DNA from: Streptomyces wedmorensis
GTDB taxonomy: Bacteria > Actinomycetota > Actinomycetes > Streptomycetales > Streptomycetaceae
Length of the DNA: 64,000 nucleotides
Reading direction: 5' to 3'
NCBI RefSeq assembly: GCF_000716445.1
Contig: NZ_JNWK01000005.1
Location: 310,001 to 374,000, forward strand
The notes beneath the pieces were generated by a model, which saw only the letters and a list, made by a program, of their open reading frames with translations, was not told the DNA's origin and searched no databases. Made by a program: the position numbers and the translations under genes. This document shows positions 44,353-53,442 of this stretch, piece by piece (positions within the stretch are counted from its first letter, which is position 1; each line of letters starts with the position of its first letter).

Positions 44353-45609
44353 ATGGACCTGCTGAACACGCTGGTGGAAAAGGGGCTGCGGCGCGAGCTG
44401 CCGACCCGTGAAGAAGCTCTCGCCGTGCTGGCGACCTCCGACGACGAACTGCTCGATGTGGTGGCGGCGGCCGGCAAGGTGCGGCGCCAGTGGTTCGGGC
44501 GCCGGGTGAAGCTCAACTATCTGGTCAACCTGAAGTCCGGGCTGTGCCCCGAGGACTGCTCGTACTGCTCGCAGCGGCTCGGCTCCAAGGCCGAGATCCT
44601 CAAGTACACGTGGCTGAAGCCGGACGAGGCGTCCCAGGCCGCCGCGGCGGGCGTCGCGGGCGGGGCCAAGCGGGTCTGCCTGGTGGCGAGCGGCCGGGGG
44701 CCGACGGACCGGGACGTCGAGCGGGTCGGCAAGACCATCGAGGCCATCAAGGAGCAGAACGAGGGCGTCGAGGTGTGCGCCTGTCTCGGCCTTCTCTCGG
44801 ACGGCCAGGCGGAGCGGCTGCGGGAGGCCGGCGCCGACGCGTACAACCACAACCTGAACACGTCCGAGGCGACGTACGGGGACATCACCAAGACCCACAC
44901 CTACGCCGACCGGGTGGACACCGTGCAGAAGGCGCACGCCGCCGGTCTGTCGGCGTGCTCGGGCCTGATCGCGGGCATGGGCGAGAGCGACGAGGACCTG
45001 GTCGACGTCGTGTACGCGCTGCGCGACCTGGACTCGGACTCGGTGCCGGTCAACTTCCTGATCCCGTTCGAGGGGACCCCGCTCGCCAAGGAGTGGAACC
45101 TCACCCCGCAGCGTTGCCTGCGGATCCTGGCGATGGTCCGGTTCGTCTGCCCCGACGTCGAGGTGCGGATCGCCGGCGGCCGTGAGGTGCACCTGCGCTC
45201 CATGCAGCCGCTGGCCCTGAACATCGCGAACTCGATCTTCCTCGGCGACTACCTGACCAGCGAGGGCCAGGCCGGCCAGGCCGACCTGGACATGATCGCG
45301 GACGCCGGCTTCGAGGTGGAGGGCGCCGGTACGACCACGCTGCCCGCTCACCGCGCGGACGCGCTCGCCGCGGCGTCCGGCGGCTGCGGCTCGCACGCTG
45401 CGGCCGAGGGCTCGGGCTGTGGCTCGCAGGCTCCCGCCGAGGGCGCCGGCTGCGGCTCGCACGCCGGTGGCGGCTGCGGTCCCTGCGGCGGACACGCCGA
45501 GGCTCCGGCGGAGGCCCCCGCCGCCGAGGCCGCGTCGAACACCGCCCGGACCGACCTGGTCGCGGTACGCCGCCGGGGTGCCGGCACGGACCTGGCGCCG
45601 AATGCGTAA
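44353..45609 (+). CDS. bioB: Biotin synthase with Cys-rich C-terminal extension
   Basis: A 418-residue radical SAM enzyme that inserts sulfur into dethiobiotin. Cluster motif CPEDCSYC (Cys65, 69, 72), [15 protein letters not shown], the Arg/Cys positions for the 2Fe-2S cluster ([20 protein letters not shown]), and [10 protein letters not shown]. The family is usually near 330-350 residues. Here the end carries about 80 extra residues with 11-residue [15 protein letters not shown] repeats (residues about 340-382, six cysteines) and an Ala/Glu/Pro stretch. It overlaps bioA by 8 bp. The ATG follows AAGGA at a longish spacing. Confidence 0.95.
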   Translation: MDLLNTLVEKGLRRELPTREEALAVLATSDDELLDVVAAAGKVRRQWFGRRVKLNYLVNLKSGLCPEDCSYCSQRLGSKAEILKYTWLKPDEASQAAAAGVAGGAKRVCLVASGRGPTDRDVERVGKTIEAIKEQNEGVEVCACLGLLSDGQAERLREAGADAYNHNLNTSEATYGDITKTHTYADRVDTVQKAHAAGLSACSGLIAGMGESDEDLVDVVYALRDLDSDSVPVNFLIPFEGTPLAKEWNLTPQRCLRILAMVRFVCPDVEVRIAGGREVHLRSMQPLALNIANSIFLGDYLTSEGQAGQADLDMIADAGFEVEGAGTTTLPAHRADALAAASGGCGSHAAAEGSGCGSQAPAEGAGCGSHAGGGCGPCGGHAEAPAEAPAAEAASNTARTDLVAVRRRGAGTDLAPNA

Positions 45610-46882
45610 CGACGAACTCCTCGCCCTGGACCGGGCGCACGTCTGGCACCCGTACGGCCCCATGCCGGGACGTGCGGAGCCGCTGGTCGTCGCGTCCGCG
45701 TCCGGCGTGCGCCTCCGGCTCGCCGAGCCGGTCGAGGGTCAGGCCGAGCTGGTCGACGGCATGTCCTCGTGGTGGTCGGCCATCCACGGCTACAACCACC
45801 CCGTGCTCAACGAGGCGGTGCGCGGGCAGCTGGAGAAGATGAGCCACGTCATGTTCGGCGGGCTCACCCACGAACCGGCCGTCCGGCTCGCCGCCCGGCT
45901 CGTCGAGATCACCCCCGAGCCGCTGCGGCACGTCTTCCTCAGCGACTCGGGCTCCGTCTCCGTCGAGGTGGCGGCCAAGATGTGCCTGCAGTACTGGCGC
46001 TCCCTCGGCCGCCCCGAGAAGCAGCGGCTCTTCACCTGGCGCGGCGGCTACCACGGGGACACCTGGCAGCCGATGTCGGTCTGCGACCCGCAGGGCGGCA
46101 TGCACGAGCTGTGGACGGGCGTGCTCCAGCGGCAGGTGTTCGTGGACTCCCCGCCGGCTGCGTACGAGGAGTCCTACGCCGAACTGCTGCGGACGGAGAT
46201 CGGGCGCCACGCGCACGAGCTGGCCGCCGTGGTCGTGGAGCCCGTGGTCCAGGGCGCCGGCGGCATGCGCTTCCACGACCCGGGCTACCTGCGGGTGCTC
46301 CGCGAGGCATGCGACGCGCACGACGTGCTGCTGGTCTTCGACGAGATCGCGACCGGCTTCGGCCGGACGGGCAAGCTGTTCGCCGCCGATCAGGCGGGGG
46401 TCTCCCCCGACGTGATGTGCGTGGGCAAGGCGCTGACCGGCGGCTACCTGTCGATGGCGGCGACGCTCTGCACGAGCAGGGTCGCCGACGGGATCTCCCA
46501 GGGCGAGGTGCCGATCCTGGCCCACGGACCGACGTTCATGGGCAACCCGCTCGCCTCGGCCGTCGCCCTCGCCTCGCTCGACCTGCTGCTCTCCCAGGAC
46601 TGGGAGGTCGAGGTCAAGCGGATCGAGACCGGTCTGCGGGAGGGCCTCGCCGCAGCCGCCGACCTCCCGGGCGTCCGCGAGGTGCGGGTGCTCGGCGCGA
46701 TCGGAGTCGTCCAGCTCGACCACGAGGTCGACATGGCGGCCGCGACGCGCGCGGCGGTCCGGGAGGGCGTGTGGCTGCGCCCCTTCCGCGACCTGATCTA
46801 CACGATGCCGCCGTACGTGACCGGCGACGAGGACCTGGCCCGCATCTGCGCGGCGGTCCGCGCGGCCGCGTCGGCGGGCTGA
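45602..46882 (+). CDS. bioA: Adenosylmethionine-8-amino-7-oxononanoate aminotransferase
   Basis: A 426-residue class III PLP aminotransferase converting KAPA to DAPA with SAM as amino donor. HVWHPYGPM and [16 protein letters not shown] are BioA-specific, followed by [32 protein letters not shown] (PLP-Asp) and the lysine in [11 protein letters not shown]. The ATG overlaps the bioB end by 8 bp, showing translational coupling. Confidence 0.97.
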   Translation: MRNDELLALDRAHVWHPYGPMPGRAEPLVVASASGVRLRLAEPVEGQAELVDGMSSWWSAIHGYNHPVLNEAVRGQLEKMSHVMFGGLTHEPAVRLAARLVEITPEPLRHVFLSDSGSVSVEVAAKMCLQYWRSLGRPEKQRLFTWRGGYHGDTWQPMSVCDPQGGMHELWTGVLQRQVFVDSPPAAYEESYAELLRTEIGRHAHELAAVVVEPVVQGAGGMRFHDPGYLRVLREACDAHDVLLVFDEIATGFGRTGKLFAADQAGVSPDVMCVGKALTGGYLSMAATLCTSRVADGISQGEVPILAHGPTFMGNPLASAVALASLDLLLSQDWEVEVKRIETGLREGLAAAADLPGVREVRVLGAIGVVQLDHEVDMAAATRAAVREGVWLRPFRDLIYTMPPYVTGDEDLARICAAVRAAASAG

Positions 46883-46918
46883 ACCGGCCGAACGGCCGAA
46901 CGGAAGGACTGGGCAGCA

Positions 46919-47635
46919 GTGGGAATCATCGTCGTCAGCGGTACGGGGACGGAGATCGGCAAGACGGTCGTGACCGCCGCGGTGGCCGCCGCGGCAACGG
47001 CGGCGGGCCGGTCCGTCGCCATCCTGAAGCCGGCGCAGACGGGTGTCGGGCCGGACGAGCGGGGCGACGCCGACGAGGTCGTCCGGTTGTCCGGAGCCGC
47101 CACCTCCGCCGAGCTGGGCCGTTTTCCGGAGCCGCTGGCTCCCAACACGTCCGCGCGCCGGGCCGGGCTCGCCCCGGTCGGGCCCCGGGAGGTCGCCGAG
47201 GCCGCCCGCAAGCTCGCCGCCGACCACGATCTGGTGCTGGTGGAAGGCGCGGGCGGGCTCCTCGTCCGCTTCGACGAGGAGGGCGGCACGCTCGCCGACG
47301 TGGCCTCGCTCCTCGACGCACCCGTCCTCGTCGTGGTCCCGGCCGGTCTCGGAACCCTCAACACGACCGCCCTGACCGGCGAGGCACTCCGGGCCCGCGG
47401 GATCGAACAGCTCGGTGTCGTGGTCGGCAGCTGGCCGGCCGTGCCCGACCTCGCGGCGCGCTGCAACCTCGCGGACCTGCCGGAATCCGCGGCCGCCCCC
47501 CTCCTCGGCGCGGTGCCGGAAGGCTCGGGGTCCCTCACCCCGGCCGAGTTCCGGAGCGCGGCGAGCAGCTGGCTCGCCCCGGCCCTCGGCGGCACCTGGG
47601 ACGCAGCGGCCTTCGCGGAGGCGGCCGGAGCCTGA
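46919..47635 (+). CDS. bioD: Dethiobiotin synthetase
   Basis: A 238-residue P-loop ligase closing the ureido ring of dethiobiotin. VSGTGTEIGKTVVTAAVA (P-loop), [24 protein letters not shown], and VVVPAGLGTLNTTALT are canonical. GTG start with GGAAGGA upstream, 36 bp after bioA. It completes the bioBAD operon. Its stop codon begins a tandem repeat region. Confidence 0.95.
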   Translation: MGIIVVSGTGTEIGKTVVTAAVAAAATAAGRSVAILKPAQTGVGPDERGDADEVVRLSGAATSAELGRFPEPLAPNTSARRAGLAPVGPREVAEAARKLAADHDLVLVEGAGGLLVRFDEEGGTLADVASLLDAPVLVVVPAGLGTLNTTALTGEALRARGIEQLGVVVGSWPAVPDLAARCNLADLPESAAAPLLGAVPEGSGSLTPAEFRSAASSWLAPALGGTWDAAAFAEAAGA

Positions 47636-47790
47636 GGGTCGGGCCTGCGGGCACCTGAGGGTTGGTGCCGGAGTCGGGTGCCTGAGTCGGGTGCCTGAGG
47701 GTGGGTGCCTGAGGGCGCCTGAGGGTGGGTGCCTGAGGGTGGGTGCCTGAGGGCGCCTGAGGGTGGGTGCCTGACGGGTGGGGCCTGCGG
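47631..47790. repeat. Short tandem array starting at the bioD stop codon
   Basis: GCCTGAGGGTGGGT and the shorter GCCTGAGGGC alternate downstream of bioD. The first GCCTGAGGG is the gene's own last Ala codon and stop. About eight more GCCTGA-type copies follow, all in the same orientation. The rest of the gap to 47893 shows no gene. Confidence 0.88.
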
Positions 47791-47893
47791 GTCCCCGGGC
47801 CGGGTGTCCGAGGAGGTGTCTGGCGATCACGCCGCGAGCGCGGCCTGATCGCCAAGGCGCCCCCTGGGGCCGTGGACTCCGTAGGCTGAGTCC

Positions 47894-48238
47894 ATGCGTG
47901 CTCGCGTTCAGGAGATCGTCTTCGACTGTGCAGTTCCGTCCGCACTCGTCCGGTTCTGGTCCGGGCTCCTCGGCGGCGAACCGGTCGACCGCAGTGACGA
48001 CTGGTCGTACGTCGACCCGCCGGAGTTCGTCAGGCTCGCGTTCCAGCGCGTCCCCGAAGGCAAGGCGGCGAAGAACCGGGTCCATCTCGACCTGGAGGTC
48101 CCGGACCCGGCCCGCGCCGCCGACGCGGCGCTGCCCGTCGGCGCGGTCAGGGTCGGTGGCCTCGTGACGGACGAACAGGGCTCCTTCCAGGTCATGCGTG
48201 ACCCGGAGGGCAACGAGTTCTGCTTCGTGACCGGTTGA
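47894..48238 (+). CDS. VOC family protein
   Basis: A 114-residue single-module glyoxalase-like protein. RVQEIVFDCAVPSALVRFWSGLLGG, KNRVHLDLEVPDPARA, and FQVMRDPEGNEFCFV follow the fold pattern, with His in HLDL and Glu in EGNEF as likely metal ligands. It is shorter than the relative at 19759 but shares the RVPEGKAAKNRVHLDL segment. Reaction unknown. A methyltransferase follows after 10 bp. Confidence 0.85.
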   Translation: MRARVQEIVFDCAVPSALVRFWSGLLGGEPVDRSDDWSYVDPPEFVRLAFQRVPEGKAAKNRVHLDLEVPDPARAADAALPVGAVRVGGLVTDEQGSFQVMRDPEGNEFCFVTG

Positions 48239-48248
48239 GGGGGCCGAA

Positions 48249-48920
48249 GTGACTCCGACTCCACAACGCCCCTCGGCCGCCCGGGGGCCCCACGTACGTC
48301 ACCCCCTGTTCGCCCGGTTCTACGCACGCGTCAGCGTGACGGCCGACGCCCGCGGCGGGCTCGGTGCCCTGCGCACGGAACTCCTCTCCGGGCTCTCCGG
48401 CCGTGTGGTCGAGGTCGGCGCCGGCAACGGACTGAACTTCGCGCACTATCCGGCCGGCGTCACCGAGGTCCTGGCCGTCGAGCCCGAACCCCACCTGCGG
48501 CGCCTCGCCGAGAAGGCCGCACGCCAGGCGCCTGTCCCGGTGACCGTGGTGGCGGGCACGGCGGAGGCACTGCCGGTGGAGAGCGGTTCCTTCGACGCCG
48601 CCGTCGCCTCGCTCGTCCTGTGCACTGTACGGAGCGTGCCCGAGGCCCTCGCGGAGCTGCGCCGGGTCCTGCGCCCCGACGGTGAACTCCGCTTCTTCGA
48701 GCACGGGGCAGCGGACTCGCCCGGACTGGCCCGGGTCCAACGCGGCCTCGACCGCACGGTCTGGCCCCTCCTCTTCGGCGGCTGCCACACCGCCCGCGCC
48801 CCACTCTCCGAGATCACGACAGCCGGTTTCACCCTCACCTCGTACCGCTCCTTCGACCTGCCGGACAAGGGCCCACGCCTCCCTTCCTCACCCTGCGTCC
48901 TGGGCGTGGCACGACGCTAG
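48249..48920 (+). CDS. Class I SAM-dependent methyltransferase
   Basis: A 223-residue enzyme. Motif I VVEVGAGNGLNFAHY, VEPEPHLRRLAEKAA, SFDAAVASLVLCTVRSVPEAL, and RRVLRPDGELRFFEHG are typical of the UbiE/METTL7-like group acting on small molecules. GTG start with GAGGG upstream. The pairing with a VOC protein is common in genomes but gives no substrate. Confidence 0.87.
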   Translation: MTPTPQRPSAARGPHVRHPLFARFYARVSVTADARGGLGALRTELLSGLSGRVVEVGAGNGLNFAHYPAGVTEVLAVEPEPHLRRLAEKAARQAPVPVTVVAGTAEALPVESGSFDAAVASLVLCTVRSVPEALAELRRVLRPDGELRFFEHGAADSPGLARVQRGLDRTVWPLLFGGCHTARAPLSEITTAGFTLTSYRSFDLPDKGPRLPSSPCVLGVARR

Positions 48921-48975
48921 GACGGATCGGCAGCAGCGCTCGTTCAGGTCCTTCGTCCGCACGGGTCGAAGGTGG

Positions 48976-49626
48976 TCAGGCCGGGGTGACGAAGCCGGAC
49001 TCGTAGGCGGTGATGACGGCTTGAGTGCGGTCCCGCGCCCCCAGCTTGGCCAGGATCGCGCTGACGTGAGACTTCACGGTCTCGGCGCCGACGATCAGCT
49101 CCCGGGCGATCTCGACGTTGGTCATGCCCCTCGCCATCAGGCGCAGGACGGCCTGCTCCCGTTGCGTCAGGGCGGCCCGCTCCAGTGTCTCGCGGGCCTG
49201 CCGGTTCCCGTACTCGGCGGCGAGGGCCCGGACCGTCGCGGGGTACAGCAGCGTCTCGCCCTCCGCCACCAGCCTGACCGCGTGCACGATCTCCGAGGGA
49301 CGCGCCCGCTTCAGCAGGAATCCGTCCGCGCCGGCCCGCAGCGCCTGATAGACGTACTCGTCGTTCTCGAAGGTGGTGACCACGAGGATCTTCGGCGGCG
49401 AGTCCACGCTCCGCAGGACCGCTTTGGTCGCTTCGATCCCGTCGAGCAGCGGCATCCGGACGTCCATCGCGACCACGTCCGGGCGCAGTTGTCGCACGAG
49501 CGGCACCACTGCGGCGCCGTCGGCGGCCTCGCCGACCACCTCGATGTCCGGCTGGGCCTCCAGGACGGCACGCAACCCCATGCGGACCAGGGGTTCGTCG
49601 TCGACGAGGAGCACAGTGACTGGCAT
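48976..49626 (-). CDS. NarL/LuxR-type response regulator
   Basis: A 216-residue regulator. Receiver LLVDDEPLVRMGLRAVLE with the phospho-acceptor Asp55 (VVAMDVRMPLLDG), then a LuxR helix-turn-helix LTQREQAVLRLMARGMTNVEIARELIVGAETVKSHVSAILAKL. It is 4 bp downstream of its histidine kinase. The likely target is the divergent ABC transporter promoter, where CTCCCC-N6-GGGGAG is found. Confidence 0.95.
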   Translation of the reverse strand: MPVTVLLVDDEPLVRMGLRAVLEAQPDIEVVGEAADGAAVVPLVRQLRPDVVAMDVRMPLLDGIEATKAVLRSVDSPPKILVVTTFENDEYVYQALRAGADGFLLKRARPSEIVHAVRLVAEGETLLYPATVRALAAEYGNRQARETLERAALTQREQAVLRLMARGMTNVEIARELIVGAETVKSHVSAILAKLGARDRTQAVITAYESGFVTPA

Positions 49627-49630
49627 CCGG

Positions 49631-50818
49631 TCAGCGTATGGGTTGCAGGGGCAGCCGCGCGTGCACCCTCCAGCCGCCCCCGTGCGGGCCGGTGTCGACC
49701 TGACCACCGAGCAGGGCGGCACGTTCCCGTATTCCGCGCAGTCCGCTGCCGCTGCCGCCACGGCCGCCGATCGTCAGGGAAGTGCCGTCCGGCAGCGGAT
49801 TCGTCACCTCCAGGTCGAGTCGGTCGGCGACCATCCCGATCCGGACCCGCACCGGCACCGGGCCGCAGTGCCGCAGCACGTTCGTGAGCGCCTCCTGGAG
49901 GATCCGGTACCCCTCCTGGGTGACCGGGCCCGTCAACTTCTCCAAGGGGCCCGCCAGTTCCGCGTCCACGCTGGCTCCGGAGGCCCTGGCCGAGGCCAGG
50001 AGACGCTCGGCCTCCGCCAGCGTCGGCCGTTGGGACGGCCGCTGACCCGACTCCCGCAGAACGAGCAGAACCCGTTCGAGGTCCTCCAGTGCCGCTCGGC
50101 CGGTCTCCTCGATCGCTCTCAGCGCGCGGTCGGTGAACTCCGGGTCGCCGGCCGCCCGCGCGGCCCCGGCCTGGACCACCGCCACGGTCAGGGCGTGGCC
50201 GATCGAATCGTGCAGCTCCCGCGCGATGCGGGTGCGCTCCAGCAGCTGCTCGGTGCGTGCTTCCAGCGCCGTGAGCCGCTCCGCCGACGAAGGACCCAGC
50301 AACAGCCTGGCGATGGAGGTGACCAGCTCGCCGAACAGGATCACGATGACGATCAGCAGCACCAGGGGCACGGGAGCCAGCAGCCACGCCGCCCAGGTGG
50401 GCGGAGTGAAGGGCAGGATGCTGTCGTCGACGGGCCCGCCGGCTGCCGCGACGCGGACCAGGTCGACCGTCGAGACGGGCAGCACCACACTCGCGCACAC
50501 GGTGACCGCCGAGAGGACGAGTCGTATCTCCAGCCACAACAGGGTCCGCCAGCGGTCGCCCCATCGCCGGGACGTCACGGTGCTGAACCCGCCCGCCCCG
50601 TTGTCCCGGTCGTGCGGTGCCAGCAGGAACCGCGCCTGGTGCCCCTCGGCAAGCCGCATCCAGGGCAACAGTGCCAGCGGTATGACGAGGAGCAGCGGCA
50701 TCCACGGAGTCTCGCGCTCGATGAACATCCACACGGCCAGCATGAGCACGGGCACACACAGGTGCACCCAGCGTGAGTAGGTGACGGGTCGGAGAGCTGC
50801 ACGGAACAGTCGCTGCAT
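49631..50818 (-). CDS. DesK-like sensor histidine kinase
   Basis: A 395-residue membrane kinase with four hydrophobic segments in the first 170 residues, a coiled stretch (SAERLTALEARTEQLLERTR), HisKA_3 motif IARELHDSIGHALTVAVVQAG (phospho-His about 205), and HATPase_c motifs EGYRILQEALTNVLRHC, GGSGSGLRGIRERAALLGG. No large extracellular domain, so it probably senses the membrane or its partner transporter, as BceS or DesK-type kinases do. Paired with the regulator at 48976. Confidence 0.94.
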   Translation of the reverse strand: MQRLFRAALRPVTYSRWVHLCVPVLMLAVWMFIERETPWMPLLLVIPLALLPWMRLAEGHQARFLLAPHDRDNGAGGFSTVTSRRWGDRWRTLLWLEIRLVLSAVTVCASVVLPVSTVDLVRVAAAGGPVDDSILPFTPPTWAAWLLAPVPLVLLIVIVILFGELVTSIARLLLGPSSAERLTALEARTEQLLERTRIARELHDSIGHALTVAVVQAGAARAAGDPEFTDRALRAIEETGRAALEDLERVLLVLRESGQRPSQRPTLAEAERLLASARASGASVDAELAGPLEKLTGPVTQEGYRILQEALTNVLRHCGPVPVRVRIGMVADRLDLEVTNPLPDGTSLTIGGRGGSGSGLRGIRERAALLGGQVDTGPHGGGWRVHARLPLQPIR

Positions 50819-50852
50819 GGCCTCATCGTGGCAGCTCACGGTCCTGTGGCGA

Positions 50853-50870
50853 CTCCCCTGTACGGGGGAG
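50853..50870. promoter_or_regulatory. Inverted repeat in the kinase/ABC divergent promoter
   Basis: CTCCCC-TGTACG-GGGGAG lies between the histidine kinase start (50818) and the ABC ATPase start (50927). It is well placed to bind the dimeric LuxR-type regulator. Confidence 0.5.
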
Positions 50871-50926
50871 AGAGAACCCTCGCTCGGGGGAAGTCGGCAG
50901 GTGGGGCCGGTGGCGAACCTTGAGGC

Positions 50927-51838
50927 ATGAACAGCATCGAGATCCGAGAACTGACCAAGGAGTTCGGTCGCACCCGGGCCGTCGACCGCCTCACCTTCGA
51001 CGTCGCGCCCGGGCGGGTGACCGGGTTCCTCGGCCCCAACGGCGCGGGGAAGTCCACCACGATGCGGCTCCTCCTCGGCCTCGACCGGATCACGTCGGGT
51101 ACCGCCACCATCGGGGGCCGTCGCTTCACCGAACTCCCCGATCCCCTCCAGCAGGTGGGCGCACTGCTCGACGCGCAGTCGGCGCACGGCGGCCGGACGG
51201 CCAGGGACCACCTCCGCCTTCTCGCGGCGACGGCCCGCGTTCCGGTGAGGCGTGTGGAGGACGTCCTGGAGCAGGCGGGGATCGCCGCGGCGGCCGGACG
51301 GAGGATCAAGACCTTCTCGCTGGGCATGCGCCAGCGCCTCGGCATAGCGGCCGCGCTGCTGGGCGACCCCGGAGTGCTGCTCCTGGACGAGCCGACCAAC
51401 GGGCTGGATCCCGAGGGCATCGTCTGGATCCGCGAGCTCATGCGGTCACTGGCCGCCGAAGGGCGGACGGTGCTCGTCTCCAGCCATCTGATGACCGAGA
51501 CAGCTGCCCTCGCCGACCACTTGGTGGTCCTGGGGCAGGGGAGGCTGCTGGCCGACACCTCGATGGAGGAGTTCATCGAGGCCCGCAGCGCCCCGAGGGC
51601 CCGGTTGCGCACGACCGACCCGATAGGGCTGCGGTCGGCGCTCGCCCACCGCGGCCTCGCGTTGGTCCCCTCCGAGGGCGGGCGGTGGACCGTGGCGGAC
51701 ATACGGGCCGAGGAACTCGGCGCCATGGCCGCCCGCGAGGGCATCCCGCTGCTGGAACTCGTCGACGAGCGGGCGTCGCTGGAAGAGGCCTACCTCGATC
51801 TCACCGCCGAGCACGCCCCCTTCGCCGCCACCCACTGA
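50927..51838 (+). CDS. ABC transporter ATP-binding protein
   Basis: A 303-residue ATPase. Walker A FLGPNGAGKSTT, Q-loop VGALLDAQSAHGGRTA, signature FSLGMRQRLGIAAALL, Walker B VLLLDEPTNGLDPEG, H-loop VSSHL. The C-terminal extension is of the DrrA/CcmA type found with ABC-2 permeases. It is likely for antibiotic or lipid export, controlled by the divergent two-component system. The permease follows after 26 bp. Confidence 0.95.
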   Translation: MNSIEIRELTKEFGRTRAVDRLTFDVAPGRVTGFLGPNGAGKSTTMRLLLGLDRITSGTATIGGRRFTELPDPLQQVGALLDAQSAHGGRTARDHLRLLAATARVPVRRVEDVLEQAGIAAAAGRRIKTFSLGMRQRLGIAAALLGDPGVLLLDEPTNGLDPEGIVWIRELMRSLAAEGRTVLVSSHLMTETAALADHLVVLGQGRLLADTSMEEFIEARSAPRARLRTTDPIGLRSALAHRGLALVPSEGGRWTVADIRAEELGAMAAREGIPLLELVDERASLEEAYLDLTAEHAPFAATH

Positions 51839-51864
51839 CCCGAACCGTTCAAGGAGGATTCCGC

Positions 51865-52614
51865 ATGCGCTCCGCTCTGCCCACCGCCCCCGTCCTGCAC
51901 TCGGAATGGATCAAAATACGGTCCCTGCGCGGCACCTTCGTGGCGCTGTCGGCCGTATGCGTGGTCACCGCGGGAATACAGATGCTGATGGCGGCCCTGC
52001 TCAGCGCGGAGGATGCCGCCGGCATGGGGGCCGATCCGCTTCTCGCGGCCTTCTACGGAGTCAACTTCGGCACGATCGCCGCCTTCGCCTTCGGCGCGAC
52101 GGCGCTGGCCTCCGAATTCCACAACGGCGCCCTGCGCACCTCGTTGACCGCCGTGCCGAACCGCGCGCGGTTCTATCTGTCGAAGATGGCGATGGTGGCC
52201 GGCCTCGCCTTCGTGGCCGGGGAGTTCGCCGGCCTGGCGACGTTCATCGGAGGACAGGCGTTCATGGGGCCCGGCGCCCTGGAGCTGGGCAGCCCGGGCA
52301 CCTACCGCGCGATCTTCGGCTGCGGCCTGTACCTGATGCTGATGGCGCTGCTGGCCGCGGGCCTGACGGCGGTGCTGCACAGCACGACGGTCGTACTCAG
52401 CCTGCTCATACCCTTCGTGCTGCTGGTGCCGTTCGTGCTCGGCTCCGCTTCCGACGGCGCTGCCCGGTTCCTGCCGGACCGGGCCGGCTGGATGGTCATG
52501 CGGATGGAACCGCACGACGGCCTCGGCCCGTGGACCGGTACCGGCGTCCTGGCCCTGTGGGCACTGGTCGCGGTGACCGGCGGATGGCTCGCGGTCCGGC
52601 GCCGGGACGCCTGA
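51865..52614 (+). CDS. ABC-2 type permease
   Basis: A 249-residue membrane protein with six helices. VLHSEWIKIRSLRGTFVALSAVCV at the start, ATALASEFHNGALRTSLTAVPNRARFYLSKM in the middle, and GWLAVRRRDA at the end match the common Streptomyces ABC permease with the E-F-x-x-G-T/A-L motif. AAGGAGG precedes the ATG. It pairs with the ATPase at 50927. A hairpin follows at 52638. Confidence 0.92.
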   Translation: MRSALPTAPVLHSEWIKIRSLRGTFVALSAVCVVTAGIQMLMAALLSAEDAAGMGADPLLAAFYGVNFGTIAAFAFGATALASEFHNGALRTSLTAVPNRARFYLSKMAMVAGLAFVAGEFAGLATFIGGQAFMGPGALELGSPGTYRAIFGCGLYLMLMALLAAGLTAVLHSTTVVLSLLIPFVLLVPFVLGSASDGAARFLPDRAGWMVMRMEPHDGLGPWTGTGVLALWALVAVTGGWLAVRRRDA

Positions 52615-52637
52615 CCCCGACCCGATCCGACCCGGCC

Positions 52638-52666
52638 GGGTGGGGCGGGCCGGGCGGGCCCCACCC
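52638..52666 (+). terminator. Terminator after the ABC transporter
   Basis: A 9-bp stem (52638-52646 with 52658-52666) with an 11-nt loop and TTA after it, 24 bp past the permease. Confidence 0.65.
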
Positions 52667-52849
52667 TTACGGCCTCGGAGATCGTGGCCTCCCGAGGGTC
52701 AACGCCCGATAGCTGGCACCCGACAGTCGGCGCCCGGCGGTCGGGTGCCCGGCGGTTCGGTGATCGACATCCGGCAGGTCATCAGGGCGGTGGGTCCGGT
52801 CTTCGGAACTCGATGGCAGTACCGCGGCGCCGCGTGATGGGATCCGCGC

Positions 52850-53275
52850 ATGGTCGAACCGGAGATACGTGCAGCCACGCCCGCCGACGCCGAGGACGTC
52901 CTGACCTTCTGGAAGGAGTCGGCCAAGGGGACGTCGGTCTCGGACGACGTGAACGGGGTGACCCGGCTCGTCGAGCGTGACCCCGAGGCGCTCATCCTCG
53001 CCGTGGCCGACGGGCGGATCGTGGGGTCCGTGATCGCCGGCTGGGACGGCTGGCGCGCCTCGCTCTACCGACTCGCCGTCCTGCCCTCCCATCGCAGACG
53101 GGGCGTCTCCACGATGCTCCTGCGTGCGGCGGAGGAGCGTTTCGCCGCACTCGGCGGACGGCGTGTGGACGCGATGGTGCTCGAGGAGAATGAGACGGGC
53201 AGGCTGGTGTGGACCGCCGCGGGGTACGAGCGTCAGAACCAGTGGCGCCGGTGGGTGAAGCCGCTCACGGACTGA
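52850..53275 (+). CDS. GNAT family N-acetyltransferase
   Basis: A 141-residue acetyltransferase. IRAATPADAEDVLTFWKES, LYRLAVLPSHRRRGVSTMLL (the acetyl-CoA loop RRRGVS), and NETGRLVWTAAGYERQNQWRRWVKPL give the standard GNAT order. Substrate unknown. It stands alone after the ABC transporter, with a 235-bp gap before it that contains only the terminator and a presumed promoter. Confidence 0.9.
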   Translation: MVEPEIRAATPADAEDVLTFWKESAKGTSVSDDVNGVTRLVERDPEALILAVADGRIVGSVIAGWDGWRASLYRLAVLPSHRRRGVSTMLLRAAEERFAALGGRRVDAMVLEENETGRLVWTAAGYERQNQWRRWVKPLTD

Positions 53276-53442
53276 GGGACGGGATCGGCCGCCACCCGGC
53301 CGGCAGCCGACCGCGAGGGACCGGATTGCCCATCGCCCAGCCGCCACCCGGCCGTCACCCGCCCACCATGACGCTTTGCCCATCCTTTACCATGGTGCCT
53401 CATCCCGACTACCGAACTACCGAAAGGTGTGAGCGTCCGCCC

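Noticed and set aside
45101..48085. Open frame of 994 codons on the minus strand
   Set aside because: It mirrors bioB, bioA and bioD, and the repeat region keeps it open.
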